Source: Bordetella parapertussis (GTDB lineage Bacteria > Pseudomonadota > Gammaproteobacteria > Burkholderiales > SG8-41). From it: DNA of 37,442 nucleotides. Location of the stretch: the NCBI GenBank assembly GCA_945870465.1, contig CAMBSS010000020.1, positions 1-37,442 on the forward strand, given 5' to 3'. The notes beneath the pieces were generated by a model that was not told the DNA's origin, searched no databases, and was given only the letters and a program-made list of their open reading frames with translations. Shown here one piece after another: positions 16,423 through 27,831 of the stretch. The first letter of the stretch is position 1. Each line of letters begins with the position of its first letter. A program made the position numbers and the translations under genes.

Positions 16423-17421
16423 ATGCGAGATATGAACAACACAGACCTTCGACGTACTGCGCGACTGGCGATCGCGGTAACTTTCTCCTGCAGCGCTATC
16501 GCCGCGACCGCCGCGGATTCAGGCGCATATCCAACCAAGCCGATACGCTTCATAGTGCCCTTCGCGCCGGCGGGCAGCGCCGACGCGCTGGCGCGCACGA
16601 TACAGCCGGCCTTGAGCGAAGCGCTGGGCCAAACGCTCGTAATCGACAACCGCCCCGGTGCCAGCAGCACCATCGGTACCGACATGGCGGCCAAGGCCGT
16701 GCCCGACGGCTACACCCTGCTGATGGTGACCACCACCCACACGGTAAACCCCAGCCTGATCAGCAAATTGCCATTCGATACTGTGAAGGATTTTGCCCCG
16801 GTCTCGCTGGTGGTTTCGCAGCCGAACATCCTCGTCGTGCATCCGTCGGTGCCGGCAAAATCGGTGAAAGAGCTGGTCGCCATGGCCAAAGCGAAGCCGA
16901 ACACGATGAATTTCGCATCCGGCGGCAACGGCAGTTCACCGCATTTGTCGGGTGAGTTGCTCAATATCGTGGCGGGCATCAAGATCACCCACATCCCATA
17001 CAAAGGGTCCGGCCCCGGCGTCACCGACCTGCTGGGCGGACATGTGCAATTGATGTTCGCAGGGCCGCTGGCGCTCGAACAACATATCAAGAGCGGCCGT
17101 GTCCGCGCGCTGGCGATTGCCGACAAGCGGCGCTCCACGGTTCTGCCCGACGTGCCGACCATGACCGAGGCGGGCTATCCCGGCGTCGAAACCGGCACCT
17201 GGTACGGAATACTGGCTCCCGCGCGTACGCCGCCGGCAATCGTCGCGCACGTTCAGAAGACGATATTACGCGTACTGCAGGCGCCCGATCTCAAGTCGCG
17301 TATCCTGAACCAGGGCGTCGATATCGTCGCCAGCACTCCGGACGAATTCGGAAAGCTTATAACCGCCGAAGTCGCAAAATGGTCGCGCGTCGTAAAAGCC
17401 GCCGACATACACGCGGACTGA
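16423..17421 (+). CDS. Bug/TctC-family periplasmic solute receptor (5 of 5)
   Basis: The 332-residue receptor (329 if the ATG at 16432 is used) has a signal peptide running to AIAATAAD, followed by YPTKPIRFIVPFAPAGSAD, VIDNRPGASSTIG and HIPYKGSGPGVTDLLGGHV. The second ATG has GAGA immediately before it, the first has nothing, so the true start is open. The Bug proline-glycine loop reads PAGSAD in place of the common PGGxxD. The aminotransferase follows after 28 bases on the same strand, suggesting that an amino acid or its keto product may be the ligand (inference). Confidence 0.92.
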   Translation: MRDMNNTDLRRTARLAIAVTFSCSAIAATAADSGAYPTKPIRFIVPFAPAGSADALARTIQPALSEALGQTLVIDNRPGASSTIGTDMAAKAVPDGYTLLMVTTTHTVNPSLISKLPFDTVKDFAPVSLVVSQPNILVVHPSVPAKSVKELVAMAKAKPNTMNFASGGNGSSPHLSGELLNIVAGIKITHIPYKGSGPGVTDLLGGHVQLMFAGPLALEQHIKSGRVRALAIADKRRSTVLPDVPTMTEAGYPGVETGTWYGILAPARTPPAIVAHVQKTILRVLQAPDLKSRILNQGVDIVASTPDEFGKLITAEVAKWSRVVKAADIHAD

Positions 17422-17449
17422 CATCCACGCACATATAGCAAAGACTCTT

Positions 17450-18778
17450 ATGAAACCTCAAGATTACGACCTCGACGCATTCTGGATGCCGTTCACCGCC
17501 AATCGCCAGTTCAAGGCGAAGCCGCGCATTTTTACTTCCGCCAAGGACATGCATTTCATCACCGACGACGGGCGCGAAGTGCTCGACGGCATCGCCGGCC
17601 TGTGGTGCGTGAACGCCGGCCACGGCCGCAAGAAAATCGTTGAAGCGATACAGAAACAGGCAGGTGTGCTTGATTACGCGCCGCCGTTTCAGATGGGCCA
17701 TCCGCTGCCGTTCAAAGTCGCCACGCGCTTGAAGCAATTACTGCCCGGTGATCTTGACCATGCGTTTTTCACCAATTCAGGCTCGGAAGCAGTCGAGACC
17801 GCGCTGAAAATCGCGCTCGCCTATCATCGCGCGCGCGGCGACGGCCAGCGCCGCTGGCTGATCGGGCGTGAGCGCGGCTATCACGGCGGCAATTTCGGCG
17901 GCGTGTCGGTCGGCGGCATGCCGGCCAACCGCAAGGCCTTCGGCAGCTTATTACCGGCGGTCGACCATCTGCAGTCTACGCACGACCTCGAGCACAATTC
18001 ATTCAGCCGCGGCCAGCCTGCGTGGGGTGCGCACCTCGCGGATGAACTGGAGAACCGCATCATTCCACTGCACGATGCGTCCAACATCGCCGCGGTCATC
18101 GTCGAACCACTTGCCGGCTCGACCGGTGTCCTCGTCCCGCCCAAAGGTTATCTGGAGAGATTACGCCAGATTTGCGACAAGCACGGCATCCTGCTCATAT
18201 TCGATGAAGTGATTACCGGTTTCGGCCGCCTCGGCGCGTCGTTCGCCTGCGAGAAACTCGGCATCATTCCGGACATCATCTGTCTTGCCAAAGGCCTGAC
18301 CAACGGCAGCGTGCCGATGGGTGCCGTCATGGTGCGCAAAGGCATTTACGACGGCATGATGGCCGCTGCTCCGGAAAACACCATAGAGCTGTTTCACGGC
18401 TATACCTACTCCGGCCACCCGTTGGCCAGCGCGGCCGCGCTGGCCAGTCTCGACGTGTTCGAAGAAGAACAGTTGTTCAAACGCGCCGGTGACCTCGCGC
18501 CCTACTTCGAAGATGCCGTGCACAGCCTGCGCGAGTTGCCGCACGTCATCGACGTGCGCAATATGGGATTGGTCGCGGGCATCGAACTCGAACCGATTCC
18601 GGGCAAGCCGACCGCGCGCGCTTTCGAAGTCTTCCAGCGCTGCTACGAAAAAGGTGTTTTGGTCCGCACCACCGGCGACATCGTTGCGCTGTCACCGCCG
18701 CTCATCATCAGCAAACCGCAGATCGACGAGATGGTGGGCACGCTGGGCGGCGTGTTGCGCGAAATGGGGCGTCAGTAG
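17450..18778 (+). CDS. Class III aminotransferase, omega-amino acid:pyruvate type
   Basis: The 442-residue PLP enzyme moves the terminal amino group of omega-amino acids such as beta-alanine to pyruvate. The N-terminal FWMPFTANRQFK is characteristic of the omega-amino-acid:pyruvate (BauA-like) group. PLP contacts include NSGSEA (109-114), FDEVITGFGRLG with Asp252, and the Schiff-base Lys281 in LAKGLTNG. Length fits the family. It follows a Bug receptor gene by 28 bases and ends six bases from the convergent oxidoreductase. The true amine donor is unknown. No malonate-semialdehyde dehydrogenase, the usual partner for beta-alanine use, is in the window. Confidence 0.9.
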   Translation: MKPQDYDLDAFWMPFTANRQFKAKPRIFTSAKDMHFITDDGREVLDGIAGLWCVNAGHGRKKIVEAIQKQAGVLDYAPPFQMGHPLPFKVATRLKQLLPGDLDHAFFTNSGSEAVETALKIALAYHRARGDGQRRWLIGRERGYHGGNFGGVSVGGMPANRKAFGSLLPAVDHLQSTHDLEHNSFSRGQPAWGAHLADELENRIIPLHDASNIAAVIVEPLAGSTGVLVPPKGYLERLRQICDKHGILLIFDEVITGFGRLGASFACEKLGIIPDIICLAKGLTNGSVPMGAVMVRKGIYDGMMAAAPENTIELFHGYTYSGHPLASAAALASLDVFEEEQLFKRAGDLAPYFEDAVHSLRELPHVIDVRNMGLVAGIELEPIPGKPTARAFEVFQRCYEKGVLVRTTGDIVALSPPLIISKPQIDEMVGTLGGVLREMGRQ

Positions 18779-18784
18779 GCCGCG

Positions 18785-21700
18785 TCAGATGCGCTGCATT
18801 TCCCGCTTGCCGAGCTTGACCAGGCAATGGTCTATCCACTCGGCAGTCAGTTTCTCCTGCACTGAATTCTGGCGCAGGCGCTGATTGAGCGCTGGCCAGT
18901 CGACGTTATCGAGCGGCTGGTCCTGGTTGAAGCACGAGAACACGTAGCTCGTCTTGCCGGTCGCCAGATCGACGTGCGGCTGCAGACACTGAGCGCAGAT
19001 TTCCTTCATCATGCATTGCATCGGCGAGTTGATCGAGCCGATCGCAAAATGATGCGGCTTCAGGAAGGGTTTCAGCTCCGCATGGCGCGCCTGCGCAACG
19101 GCCGCCATCATGCGGTCCGAGCCGATGGCAATCAGGCGGTCGGCTGACTTCAGTGAAATTTCGGGATTACCGAGATTGCCGACCGCGTAGGCGTGTATAG
19201 CCTGCACGATATTGCCGACGAAAGTACGGTCGAGCGGCCGTTGCGGCGTAAATCCCGGCTCTTCGTCGCAGCACCAGACGACCACGTCCGCCGCCGCTTC
19301 GAGATCGGCGACCTTGTAGCGGTCTATCATGTGCTTGTAGCCGGCAAAGTAGAGCACGCGATTGCCGGCGGCCCGCATCGCCTGCCCGATGGAAAACAGC
19401 ACGGCATTGCCGAGCCCGCCACCGACCAGCACGACCGTTTCGTTGGTCGGAATTTCGGTCGGCGTCCCGGTGGGCCCCATCATCACGACCGGCTCGCCTG
19501 GTTTCAGCAAGACACACATGTCGCTCGAGCCGCCCATTTCCAGCACGATGGTGGAAATCAGCCCGCGCCCGGCATCGACCCAGGCACCGGTCAGCGCGAG
19601 CCCTTCCATCGCCAGGCGCGAATGCTCCGCATTTAATGCGCTCGATTCAAAATTCTGCAACCGGTAGAACTGGCCGGGCCGGAAACGCCGCGCGGCGATG
19701 GGCGCTCGCACCACGACTTCGACTATGGTCGGCGTGAGACGTATGACTTCATGCACGGTCGCGCGCAGCTCGTCGTTCAGCTTCGCGAGGAATGCGCTGC
19801 TGTCCAGGCTGGACGCCGCGTTCACTTTGGTCAGCACACGGCTTACGCTCGGATAACCCTGCTTAGCGCTGCCGATCGCTTTGACCACGTTGCCGAAAAA
19901 AGACGGATGCACGTCGCCGAAGTAGCTGACAAAGCGTCCATCGTCGCGCCGCGACAGCAGCACGCGGACCTGCTCGGGTTTCGAAATCGCCTTCTCGGCA
20001 GCCAGCGGCTGCCCGTCTTCGTCGCAGGCGCGGAAGTACTTGCCATCGAGCGTAAACGACGGCGCTTCCTCGCGCGCAAGCACCGTATTCGGTTGAGTGC
20101 CCGCAGCTATCAGCACCGTTCTCGCCGGCAATTCGGTTTGTCCGGTTTCCGACCATTTGCCATCTTCGGCGCGCGTCTGCACTGCAACGCGCAGTGCGCG
20201 CGCATGGCCGTCGGCATCGATATCCACCTGCAGCGGGGTCAGGCCTTCGGCAAAACGTATGCCTTCTTCCAGCGCTTTCTGCACTTCTTCATGATTCAGC
20301 GTATACGAAGGGCTGTCGATCAGGCGTCGGCGGTATGCGATCGTCACACCGCCCCAGCCCTGCAGCAACTCCAGCGTGCGCGGCTCACGCCCTTCGGCAG
20401 ATGCACGCGCGCGCTCATCACGCAAAGCACGGGCATGGGCCAGAAACTCATCGGCAATAACGCGCTCTTCGTCGTTCCACGCGATACGTGCGGCGGCCTC
20501 ACCGTGTGCGCGCGCCATCGTTTCATAGCGAGCAAGAAACTTCTCAACCTGCAGCGGATAATACGCTAGTGATTCCGTAGCGGTATCGATCGCCGTCAAA
20601 CCGCCGCCGACCACCACCACCGGCAAACGCACTTGCATATTGGCTATCGAATCGGCTTTGGCGGCGCCGGTCAATTGCAGCGCCATCAGGAAATCCGATG
20701 CAGTGCGCACGCCGCGCGCCAGCCCATTGGGCATATCGAGCACAGTTGGACGTCCCGCGCCCAGCGCCAGCGCGATATGGTCGAAGCCTAGCGCGAAGGC
20801 CTCGTCGGTCGTCAGCGTGCCGCCGAAACGCACGCCGCCGAACAACGCGAACTGGTCGCGGCGCTCGATCAGCAGGCGGATGATTTTCAGGAAATTCTTG
20901 TCCCAGCGCACAGTGATGCCATATTCGGCAACGCCGCCAAAGCCGGCCATCACGCGCTCGTCGAGTGCTTCATAAAGGTCATGCAAGTCGCGGATCGGTT
21001 CGCAGGCCACGCGCGCGCCGTGCATATCAACGCCGGATATATGCGCGGGCAAGGGTTCGATCTTGAGTCCATCGACGCCGACAACGGTATGGCCGTCGTT
21101 CATCAGGAAATGCGTGAGCGAGAATCCGGCCGGCCCCATACCCGCGACCAGCACGCGCTTGCCGGACGGCGCTTTGGGATAAGGCGTGCGCAGGTTGAGC
21201 GGGTTCCAGCGCGTCAACAAACTGTAAATCTCGAAACCCCACGGCAGTTCGAGAACGTCCTTGAGGGTGCGCGTTTCCGCTTGCGGAATGTCGACCGGCT
21301 CCTGCTTCTGATAAATGCACGCTTTCATGCAATCATTGCAAATGCGATGCCCCGTCGCCGCCACCATAGGATTGTCGACGACGATCACTGCGAGCGCGCC
21401 GATGGCGACACCCTGGGTCTTCAGCTTGTGGAACTCAGAAATCTTTTCCTCGAGCGGGCAACCGGCGAGCGTCACGCCGAACGGGCTCTTTTTAAACGCT
21501 GCCGCGCCGCGCCCGCTGCCGCCTTTTTCCTTGAGCCCTTTCGAGCAGGAGTCCTTGCCCTGCTCGTGGCACCAGATGCAGTAATTCGCCTGGTCGAGCG
21601 CACCGGTGAGGTCCGTGCCGCGGTCCGTCAGCTTGAAACCGGTGCGGCGGCGGATATGCGAAGGCGCGGCCGTGTAAGCGGTGTAACCGATGGAAGTGTC

Positions 21701-22345
21701 GGTGACCAGCGGCACAAGATGCTGGTAGTCGAGCTTGTGCGGCGCCTTGAACAGGACGCCCGTGCGATGCAGTTCTTTGCCCGCAGGCGTCTGCGCCGCC
21801 CATGCGGCGTAGCGCAATGCGAGATCGAGTTGCGGCTCGTGCACCGCTTCGTCAGTCAGCCAACGCGTCACATGCTGTGCGAATGCAAGTTCCGTAAACT
21901 CACTGCCGAACAACACGGCCAGTTGCGCGCGCAATGCGAGGCCGTCCATGACCGCGGCATCCGCAGCCTTGTACTTGTGCATGGCCTTGCGCTGCACGAA
22001 CAGACGCTTGCAACTGAACAGCGGTGCAAGCTCGTTGTGACGTGCCGCCAGCACACCAACTTCAGATTGGATACCGAACAATTCCGCGATGAAATCTTCA
22101 ACGTGCGGCGCCAGTGCTATCAGCAGTTCGGACTCCTGCTTGGCGGTGAGCGCTTCAGGATTAAGGCGCGATTCGCGCAGGCGCTCGCACAACGCGCTAT
22201 CGGCGGCGCCCAGCGCGTGCATGAATTCAGCGTCGAGTTTCAACAACCCGCCGCGCTGATAAAAATCGGCAAACTTCAGATCAAAACCGGGGCTCAGCAT
22301 CACCGCCACACCAAGTATCAACAAATACGCGAAGCGCGCGAACAT
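18785..22345 (-). CDS. Large FAD/Fe-S oxidoreductase, GltD/NfnB-like plus PyrK/NfnA-like fusion
   Basis: A single 1186-residue chain. Residues about 20-240 are not recognised. Cysteines 256, 259, 267, 296 and 336, 339, 343 (CIWC; CNDCMKAC) look like ligands for [4Fe-4S] clusters. A GltD-type flavoprotein part follows, with FAD loop GMGPAGFSL (402-410) and a second Rossmann loop VVGGGLTAIDTA near 578-589. From about 850 there is a ferredoxin-reductase/PyrK-like part with RPGQFYRLQNF, VGGGLGNAVLFSIGQAMR and a [2Fe-2S]-type set Cys1111, 1117, 1120, 1138. This order equals NfnB joined to NfnA. The start is uncertain: the 15 residues before Met16 (position 22300) are hydrophobic and neither Met has a good ribosome site. 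Redox partners are unknown. Confidence 0.85.
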   Translation of the reverse strand: MFARFAYLLILGVAVMLSPGFDLKFADFYQRGGLLKLDAEFMHALGAADSALCERLRESRLNPEALTAKQESELLIALAPHVEDFIAELFGIQSEVGVLAARHNELAPLFSCKRLFVQRKAMHKYKAADAAVMDGLALRAQLAVLFGSEFTELAFAQHVTRWLTDEAVHEPQLDLALRYAAWAAQTPAGKELHRTGVLFKAPHKLDYQHLVPLVTDTSIGYTAYTAAPSHIRRRTGFKLTDRGTDLTGALDQANYCIWCHEQGKDSCSKGLKEKGGSGRGAAAFKKSPFGVTLAGCPLEEKISEFHKLKTQGVAIGALAVIVVDNPMVAATGHRICNDCMKACIYQKQEPVDIPQAETRTLKDVLELPWGFEIYSLLTRWNPLNLRTPYPKAPSGKRVLVAGMGPAGFSLTHFLMNDGHTVVGVDGLKIEPLPAHISGVDMHGARVACEPIRDLHDLYEALDERVMAGFGGVAEYGITVRWDKNFLKIIRLLIERRDQFALFGGVRFGGTLTTDEAFALGFDHIALALGAGRPTVLDMPNGLARGVRTASDFLMALQLTGAAKADSIANMQVRLPVVVVGGGLTAIDTATESLAYYPLQVEKFLARYETMARAHGEAAARIAWNDEERVIADEFLAHARALRDERARASAEGREPRTLELLQGWGGVTIAYRRRLIDSPSYTLNHEEVQKALEEGIRFAEGLTPLQVDIDADGHARALRVAVQTRAEDGKWSETGQTELPARTVLIAAGTQPNTVLAREEAPSFTLDGKYFRACDEDGQPLAAEKAISKPEQVRVLLSRRDDGRFVSYFGDVHPSFFGNVVKAIGSAKQGYPSVSRVLTKVNAASSLDSSAFLAKLNDELRATVHEVIRLTPTIVEVVVRAPIAARRFRPGQFYRLQNFESSALNAEHSRLAMEGLALTGAWVDAGRGLISTIVLEMGGSSDMCVLLKPGEPVVMMGPTGTPTEIPTNETVVLVGGGLGNAVLFSIGQAMRAAGNRVLYFAGYKHMIDRYKVADLEAAADVVVWCCDEEPGFTPQRPLDRTFVGNIVQAIHAYAVGNLGNPEISLKSADRLIAIGSDRMMAAVAQARHAELKPFLKPHHFAIGSINSPMQCMMKEICAQCLQPHVDLATGKTSYVFSCFNQDQPLDNVDWPALNQRLRQNSVQEKLTAEWIDHCLVKLGKREMQRI

Positions 22346-22394
22346 AACATAAATCAGTTACCAAGTCAGGCCGCAAAACAGCGTTATTCCTTTG

Positions 22395-22403
22395 TGCGAT
22401 AAT
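22395..22403 (+). promoter_or_regulatory. Candidate extended -10 promoter for the small membrane protein
   Basis: TGCGATAAT matches an extended -10 (TGn plus GATAAT). The position 17 bases upstream reads AAAACA, a weak -35. It lies in the divergent gap 22346-22502 and would give a leader of about 90 bases to the ATG at 22503. Confidence 0.35.
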
Positions 22404-22502
22404 GATTTTCCGTTTGGCTATGAAGCGGAAGACCAGCATGAAGCGAGCGGCAGCATGCAAAGAACACTGGTGGCGCCCGATGCGTTGCGCCGGAAGCAGT
22501 CG

Positions 22503-22637
22503 ATGACCCAGCAACCGCGCCATTTGCTGGCATGGCTGCTACTGCTGGCCGTGTTCGCTTACGTGAGTTACCTGGCCTTCAGAACCTACCTCAGTCCGGA
22601 CTTTTTGATCGGTTACGCAAATCTGTTTGCGTGCTGA
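22503..22637 (+). CDS. Small single-helix membrane protein, unknown function
   Basis: Predicted 44 residues: a short polar start (MTQQPRH), one strong membrane helix (LLAWLLLLAVFAYVSYLAF), then a short tail rich in Tyr, Phe and Leu ending in Cys. The frame is open further upstream (from 22392), but the ATG at 22503 is preferred because GGAAG sits six bases before it and the upstream residues look non-coding. The last codons form a perfect 7-base stem with a 4-base loop (22615-22632). It ends five bases from the convergent folD stop. I do not recognise the family. It lies in a gap that otherwise has no gene on either strand, which supports it being real. Confidence 0.5.
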   Translation: MTQQPRHLLAWLLLLAVFAYVSYLAFRTYLSPDFLIGYANLFAC

Positions 22638-22642
22638 GCGAC

Positions 22643-23500
22643 TCAACCCGTCGCCACTGCGCCTTCTGCGGCAGTGACCGTATTCGCGATCAGCATGGCA
22701 ACCGTCATGCGGCCGACCCCGCCGGGCACCGGCGTAATACGCGAGGCGACCTGGCTTGCCGATGCGAAGTCGACGTCGCCGGCAAGTTTGCCGTCAGGCA
22801 GCCGGTTGATGCCGACGTCTATGACTACTGCGCCCGGTTTGAGCATGCTGCCATTGACCACGCCCGGCTTGCCCACCGCCACAACGACGAGATCCGCGCG
22901 CGACGTGTGACCCTGCAGGTTGCGTGTTTTTGAATTACACACGGTAACCGTGGCGCCGCGCGCGATCAGCATCAATGCCATCGGTTTGCCGACCGTAACG
23001 CTGCGGCCAATGACGACCGCATGTATGCCGTCCAGAGCCAACCCCACACTATCCAGCATTGCCATCACGCCCAACGGCGTGCACGGGCAAAGCTGCGGTT
23101 GGCCCGCCACCAGAGCACCGAGGTTTTGCCAACTGAAACCGTCGACGTCCTTGGCGGCGTCTACCGCATGCAGAATACGGTCAGTGTCGAACTGTAACGG
23201 CAGCGGCAGTTGCACGAGGATGCCGTGAATACTGGCGTCAGCGTTAAGCCGGTGGATCAATTCGAGCACTTCGCTTTCGGCACAAGCAGCGCCGAAGTGA
23301 TGCAGCTCCGAATGCACCCCCACCTCGCTGCAGGCGCGGGTTTTGTTCCTGAGATAGACCTCGGATGCCGGATCGTTTCCGATCATGATCGCCGCAAGCC
23401 CCGGCCGCACGCCGCGCTCGCGCAACGCGACAACGCGCAGCTTGAGCTGGCCGTAGATCTGCCCAGCAATGGCTACTCCGTCAATCAGCGTGGCTGTCAT
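22643..23500 (-). CDS. folD: Bifunctional methylene-THF dehydrogenase / methenyl-THF cyclohydrolase
   Basis: FolD interconverts 5,10-methylene-, 5,10-methenyl- and 10-formyl-tetrahydrofolate in the cytoplasm. The 285-residue length fits. YLRNKTRAC carries the catalytic Lys, and QLPLP, KDVDGFSWQNLG and VIGRSVTVGKPMA are all present. The C-terminal signature reads PGGVGRMTVAML, with Arg where the great majority have Pro (PGGVGPMT). The ATG has GGAAG at a good distance. It follows ftsB on the same strand after 94 bases, a gap in which I see no further gene. Confidence 0.96.
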   Translation of the reverse strand: MTATLIDGVAIAGQIYGQLKLRVVALRERGVRPGLAAIMIGNDPASEVYLRNKTRACSEVGVHSELHHFGAACAESEVLELIHRLNADASIHGILVQLPLPLQFDTDRILHAVDAAKDVDGFSWQNLGALVAGQPQLCPCTPLGVMAMLDSVGLALDGIHAVVIGRSVTVGKPMALMLIARGATVTVCNSKTRNLQGHTSRADLVVVAVGKPGVVNGSMLKPGAVVIDVGINRLPDGKLAGDVDFASASQVASRITPVPGGVGRMTVAMLIANTVTAAEGAVATG

Positions 23501-23594
23501 GATTCTTCCACCTGCAACAAAGACACAGGCTTATGGTGTGGCCGCGAAAATGGAAATGGCAGGACTTCAAAGAAAACGATCTCCGGCCTCACGC

Positions 23595-23894
23595 TCAACG
23601 CGCGGACGGCGCTGAATTACGCGGATTGTCCAGCACCTGGAAGAAAATTTCATCCCGCTTGATCATGCCGAGTTCGCTGCGGGCGCGCTCTTCGATGGCG
23701 TCGAAGCCCTGCTTGAGATCGCGCACCTCGGCATCGAGCGCCGCATTGCGCAACGTCATCTTCTGGTTGGTGTCGCGCTGGGCGCGCACCTGCTGATCGA
23801 CCTCCCACACGCGCAACCAGCTGCCCTTGCCCAGCCACAACGGGTGTTGCAGCAGGACGATGAGCCCGAGCAGCGCGAGAGTGAGCAGCTTCAC
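23595..23894 (-). CDS. ftsB: Cell division protein FtsB
   Basis: A 99-residue bitopic divisome protein that acts with FtsL and FtsQ to activate septal wall synthesis. A membrane helix (about 3-17, [14 protein letters not shown]) is followed by a coiled coil with Gln/Arg/Leu heptads (about 30-65) and the family's [17 protein letters not shown]. The start is GTG at 23894, 15 bases after the eno stop. eno-ftsB is a conserved pair, which supports the call despite low sequence conservation. The Pro/Ser/Arg tail after VLDNPRN is short and unremarkable. Confidence 0.93.
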   Translation of the reverse strand: MKLLTLALLGLIVLLQHPLWLGKGSWLRVWEVDQQVRAQRDTNQKMTLRNAALDAEVRDLKQGFDAIEERARSELGMIKRDEIFFQVLDNPRNSAPSAR

Positions 23895-23909
23895 GCTGAC
23901 GGCATTCCC

Positions 23910-26047
<2,138 letters not shown>

Positions 26048-26053
26048 GGGGTG

Positions 26054-27757
<1,704 letters not shown>

Positions 27758-27761
27758 TCAC

Positions 27762-27791
27762 ATTCTAGCGCGAAACGGCCCCGGCATTCAA
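27762..27791 (-). promoter_or_regulatory. Candidate sigma-70 promoter for pyrG-kdsA-eno-ftsB
   Basis: On the minus strand, TTGAAT (27786-27791) and TAGAAT (27762-27767) are separated by 18 bases. Transcription would start near 27755, leaving a leader of roughly 16 bases before the pyrG ATG. It lies in the 92-base gap after ppsA. Confidence 0.45.
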
Positions 27792-27831
27792 TGAAATTCG
27801 TGCGTCTCGGGTGAATCCATCCACCAGCGTG

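Noticed and set aside
20981..22402. 473-codon plus-strand open frame opposite the large oxidoreductase
   Set aside because: No motif, His/Arg/Gln-rich composition, and wholly antisense to a gene with clear FAD and Fe-S motifs.
22615..22632. 7-base stem and 4-base loop as a terminator for the small gene or folD
   Set aside because: It lies within the coding end of the small gene and no T-run follows on either strand.
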